Source: Pseudomonadota bacterium (lineage in GTDB: Bacteria > Pseudomonadota > Gammaproteobacteria > Steroidobacterales > Steroidobacteraceae). Taken from it: a DNA stretch of 64,000 bases. The stretch is from contig JAEZFW010000055.1 of NCBI GenBank assembly GCA_023417315.1, positions 62,001 to 126,000 of the forward strand. Reading direction: 5' to 3'. The notes beneath the pieces were generated by a model that was given only the letters and a program-made list of their open reading frames with translations, was not told the origin of the DNA and made no database searches. Numbering within the stretch: position 1 is the first letter of the stretch; each line of letters opens with the position of its first letter. This document shows positions 42,260 to 51,442 of this stretch, in pieces. Position numbers and translations under genes: made by a program.

Positions 42260-42275
42260 CCTGATCAGTCGTTAA

Positions 42276-44189
42276 TCACTGCTCTGCGCGCCTGCTGGCG
42301 GTGAACTCGGTGCTGTTCGACTCCATCACAGCGGTGGGATACGCGCCTGGCAGTTGCTTGGGTACGGTCCAGCCGGTGGCCTTCAGCGCCTCGGATGCAA
42401 CCGGCAGCTCCTCCATGCCCGGCAGACGTTGGGCGAGCTCGAAGCGACGTATCTCAATGCTACGGAACACCGTGCCATGATACGGCGCCCAGCTCTTGCC
42501 CTTCGCTTCCACGCCGGCCGCTTTGCGGAATGCTTCGAGTGTCGCGTACTCGGTTTGGCACTGCTTACCGCGTACGGGGCTCCACACGATCAACGGTTTT
42601 TCGACGACAGTCGCACGCACATACGCATTGCCGTCCACGCGAGTCGTCATCGGCTGCGTCAGCTGTCCGCATAGTGCGGGTGGCTGCTCGAAGCGCAGCA
42701 GTGGCGGCTCGAATCCTGCGCTCGCCACGAGCAGGTTGCCCTCGAACACATGCCCGTGCCGCTCGTGAACGTCCGGTCCAGTCTTGGGATGCCACCCGAA
42801 GTGATCGCCCTGCGCACTGCGCTCGTTGCGATCGAATAGCACCGGTGAGTCGAGGAAGGTGTTGTGGTACACGCGGGCGCTAGCGCTGTTCAGTACTCGG
42901 ACACCTTGAGCGTTGTTCACGAAGACGTTGCCGGCGGCGACCACGCCCTTCGAGATTTCGAAGAAGAGACCGATCTGCGTGCCTTCGACGTAGTTGTTCG
43001 CGAACACGCCTTCGACATTGCCCACGTCGTACCACACGCCGTTCGAATACGGGTGCTCGATGACTAAGTTGTCACGGACTACGACTCGGTAGGATTGATT
43101 GAAGATCTTCACTGCGGCCGGGTAGTAGCCGGTCAACTGCTCGATGTTGTTGCGGCGAATGATATTGCGCTCGAGCAGCACGTCCGAGGAGCCGATGACG
43201 TAGATGCCCTCGGTGCCGGTGTCACTGACGAGCGAGTTGCGGATCGTAAGCTTATCGCCGCGGAAGTAACCGGCCACGCGCGAAGTGAAGCTGATCGTCA
43301 CGTTCTCCAGCGTCGTGCCGACCACTTCTTTGCCGTGATCGGCCGGATCGGATACGCCCACTGGATCGTCGGTCGGCTCCTGTTCGGCTGTGGTTGACGG
43401 CTTCTTGCCCTCGATGTCGATTGCCCGGTAAGCGTACTGAGTGAAAGTAACGCCACGGATGGTCGGACCCTTCCGGTCGGATTGCTTGCCATGCACCGGC
43501 CGCGACGGGCGATGCAATGCGATGTCATGCGCGGTGATCTCGACCAACTTGTCCTTCGGATCGACACCAACGTAGACGTAACCGTTGTCGTAATCGATGT
43601 AGTACGAGCTCTCGTCCAGCTCGCCTTCCCAACCGACCGACTTCAACAACTTGCCATCAATGAAGACCATGTCGTTGTTGAAGCGATGGAGCGCAGTGCG
43701 CATGCCTTCGCGCTCGCGTCGCCACCAGCCCAGCGGCTTCGCCGGGAATAGGGTGGTCCACTTCGTGCGCCAAACGCCGTCGCGCAGCGCTTGCCATTCC
43801 GTGGCGACTTTCGTGCCTTTGAGCACCGGTTTCTCGTCCCGGTACGGTTGGATCGTGATGCCCTGATTGAGTTGCAAGCTCCCGGTGCGATAGGTTCCAC
43901 CGCGCAGCACGATGGTGTCGCCGGTGACCACGCGCGCGATGGCCGACTCGATCGTGGTCGGACGTTCGAGCGCCGTGCCCGGCGCATCGGCATTGCCGTC
44001 GGGCATGACGTAATAAACCGTCCCGGCAGCCGGTACTTCGTAAGTTTGCGGAATCGGCCCATACGGGCCACCGGAGGGCTGTGCCGTGGCCGGTGCGACG
44101 AAAAGCGCCGCGATGAGGGGTAATGCGCTCAACAGCGAGCGGGGCACACGCGAAAAACGCGCCAATGGCGCGGAAGAAGATCTCAGCAT
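42276..44189 (-). CDS. Secreted right-handed beta-helix protein (polysaccharide-lyase-like)
   Basis: A 637-residue exported protein: signal peptide (about 1-37, LLSALPLIAALFVAPATAQ), then the start YYVMPDGNADAPGTALERPT in pieces (DUF1565-like), and a long series of right-handed parallel beta-helix rungs (about 70-520; DTIVLRGGTYR, LENVTISF, LTIRNSLVSDTGTEGIYV, VLLERNIIRRNN, GVFANNYVEGTQIG). This fold is shared with pectate lyases and other polysaccharide lyases; catalytic residues cannot be assigned here. The ATG at 44189 has GGAGGA 5 bases upstream. A LacI-type palindrome lies just upstream, which fits sugar-induced control. Confidence 0.8.
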   Translation of the reverse strand: MLRSSSAPLARFSRVPRSLLSALPLIAALFVAPATAQPSGGPYGPIPQTYEVPAAGTVYYVMPDGNADAPGTALERPTTIESAIARVVTGDTIVLRGGTYRTGSLQLNQGITIQPYRDEKPVLKGTKVATEWQALRDGVWRTKWTTLFPAKPLGWWRREREGMRTALHRFNNDMVFIDGKLLKSVGWEGELDESSYYIDYDNGYVYVGVDPKDKLVEITAHDIALHRPSRPVHGKQSDRKGPTIRGVTFTQYAYRAIDIEGKKPSTTAEQEPTDDPVGVSDPADHGKEVVGTTLENVTISFTSRVAGYFRGDKLTIRNSLVSDTGTEGIYVIGSSDVLLERNIIRRNNIEQLTGYYPAAVKIFNQSYRVVVRDNLVIEHPYSNGVWYDVGNVEGVFANNYVEGTQIGLFFEISKGVVAAGNVFVNNAQGVRVLNSASARVYHNTFLDSPVLFDRNERSAQGDHFGWHPKTGPDVHERHGHVFEGNLLVASAGFEPPLLRFEQPPALCGQLTQPMTTRVDGNAYVRATVVEKPLIVWSPVRGKQCQTEYATLEAFRKAAGVEAKGKSWAPYHGTVFRSIEIRRFELAQRLPGMEELPVASEALKATGWTVPKQLPGAYPTAVMESNSTEFTASRRAEQ

Positions 44190-44240
44190 TCGTTTCCTCC
44201 AGAGGGTTGCCGGTCGCGAACCACCCGCACGCACCCGGCA

Positions 44241-44254
44241 TGTTATCGATAACA
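44241..44254. promoter_or_regulatory. Perfect 14-nt palindrome, LacI-family operator candidate
   Basis: TGTTATCGATAACA is a perfect 14-base palindrome with a central CG, the standard form of operators for LacI/GalR-family sugar regulators. It lies 52-65 bases upstream of the beta-helix gene start, directly after a weak -10-like TACATT read on the minus strand, which is a good place for repression. No regulator gene is visible in the window. Confidence 0.65.
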
Positions 44255-44518
44255 ATGTAGCCGAGTCCTACTGCGACATCCATCGTCGAACGCGAAGAAA
44301 AATGGAGGCGTGCGCGAGCGCGCGGCTCACATAACGCCGAGGGACGGTCTCGACTGCTCGCTCAGGGGATGAAAATGAAAGATCAGAAAGCGGTTGAGCA
44401 ATTCCCTGTCGGCGTTACGAGGGGTCTCAGCCGCGCGGGGACCCGGTGGTCGGTGAGCTGCTGGCTTACATATATGTAGTCGCAGCACGTGAAAGTTCAG
44501 ATCGGCTTATCGAACCGA
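44255..44518. other. Intergenic stretch with a second palindrome
   Basis: Apart from the operator, the 329-base gap from 44190 to 44518 contains TACATATATGTA, a perfect 12-base palindrome at 44467-44478, in the 3' area of the ThuA gene. It could be a regulator site or part of a promoter. I see no gene. Confidence 0.4.
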
Positions 44519-45436
44519 TCACTCCAGCGGAGGACCGATCGAGGTCGAGTTCGCAGTGGGAAAGTTCGACGGCACCTCAGCGTTTACCGGTTTGCGTGCC
44601 AACCACTGAATGCCACGCACGAGTAGCGTTTGCACACCGACGTCGCGCACCGTGACGGGTTGAGAATCACCCACCCACACGTGGCCGAACGTCGAGGTGT
44701 AGACGCGGCCGCGCCCGTACTGCACCGTCCACTCGGTAGGCCAGTTCAATCCGGTCTTCGGCTCGCGCGCATATGACAACACTTGCAGGCGCTTCGCCGG
44801 CCCACGCACGAAGTAATAGACTTCGATGTCTGCCGCAGTCCATTGACGCGGCAAGCCGCGATGAATCGGATGATCGCCTAGACGTGTGATCAGCGCATCG
44901 AAGCGCGGACCATGACCCGTGCTTTCGCCTTCACCGGGAGCGAAGCGCTGCAAGCGACCGTCATCGCGCACGGCGATTGCGGTACCGAACGTTTGGTCCC
45001 TCCAGGCTAGTCCGAGCATTTCGTTATAGGCGGGCCAATCCGGGAACGCGTTATTTCCGGAATGCCACACGTAGAGCCCGCCGCCACGTCGCACGAATCG
45101 TTCGAGCGCGTCGCGCACGCGCTTCGGCCATGCTGGACCACTGTTGATATCGTTGCAGTTCTGAACGATCACGTCGTAGTTCTCGAAACGCGGATTCCAC
45201 TCTTCCCACCCAGGCGCATCAGACGTCGGCGGCGCGGTCGACACATGCACCGCGAAGTGGCCGGCGCGATCGAGAATGCTTCGGATGTAATGCGTCGTCA
45301 GACGCCAATCGTGATTGCTGAAGCCATCGACGATGAGCACGCGAATGCGTGTCTGCGGTGTGCCGGCGAAAGCAACGGGTGCGAGCGCGCAGGCAAGGAC
45401 GGCGAAGATCAACAGCACTCGAGAATGGGTTTTCAT
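44519..45436 (-). CDS. ThuA domain protein, secreted
   Basis: A 305-residue protein with a signal peptide (MKTHSRVLLIF... to about residue 24) and a ThuA/class-I-glutamine-amidotransferase-like fold: RVLIVDGFSNHDWRLTTHYI, YDVIVQNCNDI, FVRRGGGLYVWHSGNNAF and PIHRGLPRQW are typical ThuA stretches. ThuA proteins are linked to trehalose and other disaccharide use in some bacteria; the reaction is not known in general. The ATG at 45436 was chosen as it opens the signal peptide. It diverges from the SMP-30 gene at 45535, and the two probably respond to the same sugar. Confidence 0.85.
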   Translation of the reverse strand: MKTHSRVLLIFAVLACALAPVAFAGTPQTRIRVLIVDGFSNHDWRLTTHYIRSILDRAGHFAVHVSTAPPTSDAPGWEEWNPRFENYDVIVQNCNDINSGPAWPKRVRDALERFVRRGGGLYVWHSGNNAFPDWPAYNEMLGLAWRDQTFGTAIAVRDDGRLQRFAPGEGESTGHGPRFDALITRLGDHPIHRGLPRQWTAADIEVYYFVRGPAKRLQVLSYAREPKTGLNWPTEWTVQYGRGRVYTSTFGHVWVGDSQPVTVRDVGVQTLLVRGIQWLARKPVNAEVPSNFPTANSTSIGPPLE

Positions 45437-45534
45437 GATCTCATGTGTTCGACCGGCGAACCGCGGCGGCACCGGGGTACTATAAACGCGGAGCTCGCCT
45501 CTGCTAATCGCAACGCAATCACGGAGCATGAACT

Positions 45535-46485
45535 ATGAGCGCGCAGTCAGCACGGCTGGGAGACGTAGAGCCGCTCGATGCGGCGATCGACGCTATCGTG
45601 CCGGACAACTGGAGGATCGAGAAGCTCGCGGACGGATTCAAATGGTCTGAAGGGCCGGTATGGATGAAGGCAGGTGACTATCTGCTGTTTGACGATGTGC
45701 CAGGCAACACGATGTATCGCTGGTCGGAGCGCGACGGACTGAGCGTCTTCCTCCAGCCGTCGGGCTACACGGGTACGCAACCGGAGCTGTTCGCCGAGCC
45801 CGGCACGAACGGCCTTTTTCCGGATGGCGATCACACCATTCTCATGTGCGATCACGGTAATCGCATGGTGGCCCGCTTCGATGTCAGGACGAAGCAGAAG
45901 GTGCCGCTCGCGACGCACTTCGCGGGCAAGCGATTCAACAGTCCGAACGACGTCATCAAGCGCCGCGACGGCGTGATCTTTTTTACCGACCCGCCTTATG
46001 GCCTTGCTGGCCGCAATGCGTCGCCCATCAAGGAACTTGCTTTCAACGGCATCTACCGAATCGATATCGATGGGAGCGTTCATCTGCTTGATCAAGAGAT
46101 GACCTTCCCGAATGGGCTTTCGCTTTCGCCGGACGAACGAACGTTGATCGTTGCGAACTCGGATCCGAAGCAGCCGATCTGGATGGCATTCACGCTCGAT
46201 TCGGCAGGCAACGTGGTGAGTAAGCGTGTGTTCGCCGATGCGAGCGATCTTGCTGCAAACAATCGCGGATTGCCCGATGGACTGCGCATTACGGGCGAGG
46301 GCATCGTGTTTGCGACCGCCCCCGGTGGTGTCCTCATCATGGATTCCATCGGCGAGCGACTCGGCATGATCCGCACGGGCAAAGCAGTCTCCAACTGCGC
46401 CTTCGGTGATGACGGCAAGACGTTGTACATGACGTCGAGCGATTTTCTGGCGCGCATCAAGCTCAAGATCGACGGTAGCCGCTAA
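45535..46485 (+). CDS. SMP-30/gluconolactonase/LRE family protein
   Basis: A 316-residue six-bladed propeller of the SMP-30/gluconolactonase family. The metal ligands can be seen: Glu in KWSEGPVW, Asn in FNSPNDV, and Asp in GLPDGLRI. YRIDIDGSVHLLD and FPNGLSLSPDERTLIVANS are typical blades. It hydrolyses sugar lactones such as glucono-1,5-lactone after sugar oxidation, which matches nearby sugar-dehydrogenase-like genes. It has no clear signal peptide and is preceded by GGAG. Exact substrate is not determined. Confidence 0.87.
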   Translation: MSAQSARLGDVEPLDAAIDAIVPDNWRIEKLADGFKWSEGPVWMKAGDYLLFDDVPGNTMYRWSERDGLSVFLQPSGYTGTQPELFAEPGTNGLFPDGDHTILMCDHGNRMVARFDVRTKQKVPLATHFAGKRFNSPNDVIKRRDGVIFFTDPPYGLAGRNASPIKELAFNGIYRIDIDGSVHLLDQEMTFPNGLSLSPDERTLIVANSDPKQPIWMAFTLDSAGNVVSKRVFADASDLAANNRGLPDGLRITGEGIVFATAPGGVLIMDSIGERLGMIRTGKAVSNCAFGDDGKTLYMTSSDFLARIKLKIDGSR

Positions 46486-46618
46486 CAGCGACGAGCTTGC
46501 GCCGCGGATTCATCGAACGAGCACACGACGCAACGTCAACCTTGCGAGCACATTCCATCAAATCGCGTGCTTGGAGATCGTGGATGTCCTGAATAGTGCA
46601 GGACTGAGTAGTGCAGAA

Positions 46619-48292
46619 TCATCGCTGCGCACGCTTCTGCTCGCGCGCGAATACGCTCGCGAGAGGATCGCCTTCATACCAGAGCGGCTTGGTGGATGCG
46701 TTGGCGATCCCGCGCACGACGCCTTCAATGTACGTCCCCCATCGTTCTGCCACATCCCAGCGCAGCGGCAATCTCATGTCGTCGGAAGGTTTGTGATAGT
46801 GATTGTTCTCGTAGTCATCCCACGCCGCGACGTCTTCTGTTTCCCCATGCGTGGAGCCTCGTGCGGGATTCGGGAAGAGCACCGGGATTCCGGCGCGAAG
46901 GAAAGGATATTGATCGCTCAATGCCAGATTGCCGCGCTCTGGAATGGGATCCGGAGCGTGTGTCGCGCCGGCCGCTTCGGCGGCGGCGAGTGAGATCTCG
47001 CCAAGCGTGGAGTGCTCTGCGCCGAGCGCCACGATGCCGGCGAAGTCGTGCCAGGCCATGAGTCCGTCCACACTGATGGCAGCCACGATCTGCGCGAGGG
47101 GAATGGTCGGATGCGCAACGTAATAGTCCGAACCCAGCAATCCCTTCTCTTCTGCGGTCGTTGCGAAGAACACGATCGAGCGCCGCGCGCCGCCCGCCGC
47201 CTGAATGACGCGCGCGACTTCAAGTATCGTGGCGACCCCGCCAGCGTTGTCGACGGCGCCGTTGTAGATGCGATCCTCGTGTGCTGTCGGACCGACCCAT
47301 GTATCCAGGTGAGCCGCGACCACGACATATTCATCGCGAAGTGTTGGATCGGTGCCGCGAAGCACGCCTAGCACATTCGGGCTTCGCGTATCGTCGTGCC
47401 GCGAGGTGCGCGCAAGATGTATGTGCATCGGAAGCTTGAGCGCTCGCGGTGGGACTGCGTCCGCCTCGCGGAGAATCCGATCGAGATCTTGGCCCGCCTC
47501 TGCAAACAGATCTCGCGCAAGCGAGGGGCCCAAGCTGATCGTAGCGCGAACACGGTCGCGGACTGCAGCGCCGCGTTCGTACCACGAAAGCTGCGGCATG
47601 GGCCGCACGCGGCGAACGAGATCGAATGGCGAGAAGCGCTCTCTGGCGGGCGACTTCAGCGTGAGCACGGCGATCGCGCCATGTTCCGCGGCCATTCGCT
47701 CCTTTTGTTGAATCCAGGAATAGTGGGCTCGCAGCGCGCCTGGAAAGCTGGCTGGCGCCCCTTCGATGAGTACGACTGCTTTGCCTTTGACGTCGAGCCC
47801 CGCGTAGTCATCGAATCCCAGACTCGGAGCCGTGATGCCCCAGCCGACGAAGACGAGCTCCGCCTCCAACTGCTCCTCGAGCGTGCTTGGACTTGCGTCG
47901 ATGGCGACGTCAACGCCGTTCTCGAGCGCACGCTCGCGCCCGTTGACGGTGATGGATAATTGCGCGCCTGGAGGCACGAGCGAGCGCCGCCGCAAAGGAA
48001 CATACTGAAAGTAGCCGTCCTCGCCTGCAGGATGGAGTGCCAACGCCCCAAACTGCGCGGCTACATAAGCCGCGGCAATCTCGTGTCCCTTCTCACCCGC
48101 CTCACGACCGCCGAGGAGGTCGCTCGCGAGAAACTCAGTGTGAGCTTTGATTGCGCGACCCTGCACCTGTGCGGGAGACGATCCGGCCCCCGAGTGGACG
48201 CCACTATGGGCGGTCGTATCTGCTGTCGCAGGTGGCGTAAGAATGGCGAGATGGATCGCAAAGATTGCGCAGAGAGCCGATCGCACAGGCAT
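46619..48292 (-). CDS. M28 family metallopeptidase, secreted, with PA-like insert
   Basis: A 557-residue exported zinc aminopeptidase-like protein. Signal peptide at 1-24 (MPVRSALCAIFAIHLAIL). A PA-like insert covers about 110-240 (ELVFVGWGI, DVKGKAVVLIEG). The M28 core has AAHLDTW, GAVDNAGG and TTAEEKGLLGSDYY, which supply the zinc ligands and the catalytic glutamate pair. It would trim peptides in the periplasm or outside the cell. The ATG at 48292 was chosen to begin the signal peptide; an ATG at 48370 would add 26 polar residues. One of two 35-base direct repeats lies upstream. Confidence 0.87.
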   Translation of the reverse strand: MPVRSALCAIFAIHLAILTPPATADTTAHSGVHSGAGSSPAQVQGRAIKAHTEFLASDLLGGREAGEKGHEIAAAYVAAQFGALALHPAGEDGYFQYVPLRRRSLVPPGAQLSITVNGRERALENGVDVAIDASPSTLEEQLEAELVFVGWGITAPSLGFDDYAGLDVKGKAVVLIEGAPASFPGALRAHYSWIQQKERMAAEHGAIAVLTLKSPARERFSPFDLVRRVRPMPQLSWYERGAAVRDRVRATISLGPSLARDLFAEAGQDLDRILREADAVPPRALKLPMHIHLARTSRHDDTRSPNVLGVLRGTDPTLRDEYVVVAAHLDTWVGPTAHEDRIYNGAVDNAGGVATILEVARVIQAAGGARRSIVFFATTAEEKGLLGSDYYVAHPTIPLAQIVAAISVDGLMAWHDFAGIVALGAEHSTLGEISLAAAEAAGATHAPDPIPERGNLALSDQYPFLRAGIPVLFPNPARGSTHGETEDVAAWDDYENNHYHKPSDDMRLPLRWDVAERWGTYIEGVVRGIANASTKPLWYEGDPLASVFAREQKRAQR

Positions 48293-48378
48293 GCAGCGAT
48301 TTCCTTCGATGAAGGTCCGAGCGTTCTTGGAAAGCGCTGACACATATCTTGAGCGGCGCTGGGCCGTCAAGCGGCGAG

Positions 48379-48413
48379 TTCGGATGAAGACACCCGCAGC
48401 GGTAAGTCAGAAC
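48379..48413. repeat. 35-nt direct repeat, copy A
   Basis: TTCGGATGAAGACAC plus 20 further bases; 31 of 35 bases match the copy at 49084-49118, in the same orientation. The two copies bracket the SYLF gene at a period of 705 bases. It lies between the SYLF stop and the M28 peptidase start, and its core TTCGGATGAA is shared with the loop of the dispersed palindromes. Confidence 0.75.
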
Positions 48414-48495
48414 GAGGTCCGGCCTCGAATCGAATGACGTGTCTGGGTGTCGCGTGGCGCATCTACCATGCCGGCGCACGAGTAGTCAGTGCGCG

Positions 48496-49071
48496 CTATG
48501 ACTTTCCCGTGCGCGGCTTGTACTTGAACTTCTGCCCACCAACGGCTGCTTGATACATCATGCCTCCCTTGGCGATGGTGAAGACGGCGATGCCTTTGTG
48601 GTACTTGCCCGCGATCTTCGCATCCTTCTTGCCGCCGCTTGCACCCGCGGAACTGCCGACAGTGCTGGCACTCGCGCCCGCTGCCGCGGTGATTGCAACC
48701 GCCTGAACCGTGGCGTCGAACTCGAAACTGCCGGCTGAGAATTCATCGAACGCCCGTTGGTCGGCGAAGAAGATGATCTGGCTGAAAGCCTGGCCACCCG
48801 CCTGCAAGCCGACGCTGACCTGATTCATGGTCACATCGCCGACGTACTCACCGTTCACGAACGCGCGTCCTTTTCCGTGCGCCGCGCCGACGCCGAGCCC
48901 GCCTTTGCCGACGGTCGGGAGCACAGCGTAGGCATAGCTGTTGGCGAAGAACGCTGCACTCTCACCGGCATTCTTGAACAGCGAGATCGTATCGTCGTAC
49001 TCGTCGGCGACCGCGATCGTGGCACAGAGCGAGAGTGTGGCGAGCAGCAGGCTTCTGAAGAGGCTGGGCAT
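48496..49071 (-). CDS. SYLF/Ysc84-type lipid-binding protein
   Basis: A 191-residue exported protein: signal peptide (1-22, LLLATLSLCATIAVA), then the SYLF domain (about 30-190) with YAYAVLPTVGKGGLGVGAAHGKG in pieces, VTMNQVSVGLQAGGQAFSQIIFF, and the closing KGIAVFTIAKGGMMYQAAVGGQKF. SYLF proteins bind phosphoinositides or other lipids; in bacteria the role is not settled. It is bracketed by two 35-base direct repeats, and its neighbours on both sides are unrelated in function. Confidence 0.86.
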   Translation of the reverse strand: MPSLFRSLLLATLSLCATIAVADEYDDTISLFKNAGESAAFFANSYAYAVLPTVGKGGLGVGAAHGKGRAFVNGEYVGDVTMNQVSVGLQAGGQAFSQIIFFADQRAFDEFSAGSFEFDATVQAVAITAAAGASASTVGSSAGASGGKKDAKIAGKYHKGIAVFTIAKGGMMYQAAVGGQKFKYKPRTGKS

Positions 49072-49083
49072 GACGGCATCTCA

Positions 49084-49118
49084 TTCGGATGAAGACACGC
49101 GCAGTGGTAAACCAGAAC
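49084..49118. repeat. 35-nt direct repeat, copy B
   Basis: Pairs with 48379-48413 (31 of 35 identical, same orientation). It starts 13 bases upstream of the SYLF ATG as read on the minus strand, so it overlaps the likely leader or promoter of that gene. Confidence 0.75.
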
Positions 49119-49176
49119 TGATTGCTTGTAAGTACGGATCAAGGGCATCGGCAAACGAGTTGTGCGATGCACGTCA

Positions 49177-51069
49177 TCATCCTTCGTTCCAGTAGATGAA
49201 GAATCGGTTGAATGCACTCACGCTCAAGTGACTCGAGAGACCGGCGCGACGCTGTGCGCGGGAGGCCTGCGGGATCTCCGTGAAGACGCGCTCACCATTA
49301 ACCTCGATCGAGGTCTTGCCCTCGAATCTTATGACGCCCAACTGCAGCCAGATGTCGCGCTCACCCTCCCAGCGCGAAGCGGCAACGACTCTGCGTACTC
49401 CCTCGATGACTTCCCAAAGAGTGGCGGTTCCGTCTTGCGCAAGAGTGAACTCATAATATTCAGCTGGGCTCACGAACTCGAAGACTATGCCGATGGAACT
49501 ATCAGGGTCCGTGAACTCGGCGTGTGCATTTGTATCCACGGTGTAATTCTCAGGAATGCCTACAGTGCCGAACGGTGTCGGGTCATCCGGAAACGTCGTG
49601 AGCGCATGAGCTTCAGATTGCGTGTTCGCATAGGAAAGCGTGGTCCTGTCAATGCCCCAAGTCCCGCGGTGAACGATCCAGCCGAGTAGATCGAACGCAG
49701 ACACGAAGTACGCCTTGCCCAAGGTGAAGCTCGGGGGTGCTTCCGGCGGAAACAAACGGGGCTCGTACAGCTTCACCGAAAAATTTCGGAGCTGGATCAG
49801 ATTCCAGCTAGAGAACACGCCGAGCTGACCCTCGGAGAGCTCCGGTTGATGGAGTCTTGTAAACACGGGCTTACCGTTGACCGCGATCATCGTGGTCTCG
49901 TTTCGACGAACGACATGAATCGCCGCATCCACTCCGGGTGGGCACTCTTTGCGACTTTGATACGGCGACATTGACTTCGAGCTCGCGGTCTCGTCCTTCC
50001 GCCAGGTCTTGCATGCGGCTACTGGAGCGCGCAGGAACGATGCCGAGGCGACTACGCTGCGCTTGCCCTGAACCACCTTGCTGGCGGTAGCGGTACCGGT
50101 CGGAGACAAGCGCAGCTCGTAGTAGTTGTTCGGGTCGGAGTAGTTATAGACGAGCCCCAGTGTGTTGCCGCGGGCATTCCAGCGCGATTTCAGATGTGCA
50201 TCCAACGTGTAGTTCGTTCGCACGAGCGACACGTGAGCTCTCTCCGAACCATCGTCAGGTCGAATCGGAAACTGCCCGATGAACAATGCAACCGTAGACG
50301 AATTCACCGTGGTGTTCGCAAAGTATTGCCGGGGCTCCTTGCAGCATGGTTCCGTTCTGACCTCCCAGGCACCTTGCTCATGTGTCCAGTTGCTGCCAGG
50401 AGGTGCATTCGTTTGTGGTGGGAAGTCGCCATTGGCGTAGAAGTCTTTGCCTCCTTCATTCGGCGCCCGCAACCTTATCGCATTGAGTCGCGCGACGGCT
50501 CGGACTTGCACGTTGCCCGTTCGCTCGGAAGGAGGTGCAGTAATCGTCAGCTCCCACAATTCCGGCGGTATCGAAGTGAAGGGCACATCGGGAGAGAGCG
50601 ACGACAGGACCGAACGGTTCGCTGTGCGCGCGACGAGAACGAGCTCGAGGCCGGGCGCACCTGTTTCTCCGAACACATCGCGAGCCGTGGCGCGAATCTC
50701 TTCATAGCCATCGCTTGCGGATCTGTACAACCGAAGTTCATTCCGTCCGTCGACACCGCGCAAGTAGCGCATACGGACCCACGAGCTCTGAATATCGAGC
50801 TCGATGGTCTTGATCACGCCGCGATACACCGCGATATCCGCCTCCGGATCATGGTCCGCGGCGTGTTTCACATCCAGCGTAATGGCGCCATACAGGGGTA
50901 TCGGAGCCTGCGGTACACCCCCGGTCGGTTGCTCATCGGGCAAGTAAGTGCGACTGATGATGTTGCCGGTGAAGTCATAGGTCAAAGTTCCTGCGACGCA
51001 CCAACAGGGCAGCACGATCAAGAACGTGCATAGCAGTCGCCGCAGGGCATCAACATGCGATGTGCTCAT
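49177..51069 (-). CDS. Secreted protein with two homologous concanavalin-like modules
   Basis: A 630-residue exported protein. Signal peptide about 1-27 (LLCTFLIVLPCWCVAG). Residues 28-205 are a beta-rich domain (TLTYDFTGNI, IKTIELDIQSSW) of a kind seen in PEP-CTERM-type or surface proteins. Two related modules follow: about 285-344 (NYTLDAHLKSRW, GLVYNYSDPNNYYELRLS) and about 507-566 (NYTVDTNAHAEF, IGIVFEFVSPAEYYEFTLA), each ending in a VNGK/ERVFT segment. This is the pattern of a jelly-roll DUF1080/LamG-like domain, internally duplicated. No catalytic residues are evident, so binding of a polysaccharide is likely. Function unknown. Confidence 0.72.
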   Translation of the reverse strand: MSTSHVDALRRLLCTFLIVLPCWCVAGTLTYDFTGNIISRTYLPDEQPTGGVPQAPIPLYGAITLDVKHAADHDPEADIAVYRGVIKTIELDIQSSWVRMRYLRGVDGRNELRLYRSASDGYEEIRATARDVFGETGAPGLELVLVARTANRSVLSSLSPDVPFTSIPPELWELTITAPPSERTGNVQVRAVARLNAIRLRAPNEGGKDFYANGDFPPQTNAPPGSNWTHEQGAWEVRTEPCCKEPRQYFANTTVNSSTVALFIGQFPIRPDDGSERAHVSLVRTNYTLDAHLKSRWNARGNTLGLVYNYSDPNNYYELRLSPTGTATASKVVQGKRSVVASASFLRAPVAACKTWRKDETASSKSMSPYQSRKECPPGVDAAIHVVRRNETTMIAVNGKPVFTRLHQPELSEGQLGVFSSWNLIQLRNFSVKLYEPRLFPPEAPPSFTLGKAYFVSAFDLLGWIVHRGTWGIDRTTLSYANTQSEAHALTTFPDDPTPFGTVGIPENYTVDTNAHAEFTDPDSSIGIVFEFVSPAEYYEFTLAQDGTATLWEVIEGVRRVVAASRWEGERDIWLQLGVIRFEGKTSIEVNGERVFTEIPQASRAQRRAGLSSHLSVSAFNRFFIYWNEG

Positions 51070-51148
51070 ATGCGGTATCAGCTATCGGCGCGGAGGAAAG
51101 AGCGGAGTCGCGCTGGACACGCAACTACTCGAGAGCCAAAGCGACGTG

Positions 51149-51442
51149 TCACGCAGGCATTCGAGCGATGATCTTCGTGAATTCATCGACCGAAAAGCCG
51201 CGCAGGGTTTGCGAGCGCACATTTCCTAGCGAGCCTGCTCGCAGCAGCGTGGCCATCGCAGCTTCTTCGTCGCCTTCCGTCACGACGACGAGATCGTATG
51301 TCCCGAGCGTGTAGTACACGGTCTTGACTGTCACTCCGAGTGATCCGGCCATTTTCTTGAATGCTTCAACACGACTCGGCGACTCCTTTACGTTGCGCAT
51401 GCCTTGATCCGTAAAGGTCAGCAGAGTGATGAACGTGGCCAT
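51149..51442 (-). CDS. GYD domain protein
   Basis: A 97-residue protein of the GYD family of dimeric alpha-beta-barrel-like proteins: TFITLLTFTDQGMRNVKESP at the start, a strand with VYYTLGTYDLVVVTEGDEEAAM in the centre (GTYD in place of GxYD), and SQTLRGFSVDEF near the end. The role is unknown. ATG at 51442 has GAGGAGA 5 bases upstream. Confidence 0.85.
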   Translation of the reverse strand: MATFITLLTFTDQGMRNVKESPSRVEAFKKMAGSLGVTVKTVYYTLGTYDLVVVTEGDEEAAMATLLRAGSLGNVRSQTLRGFSVDEFTKIIARMPA

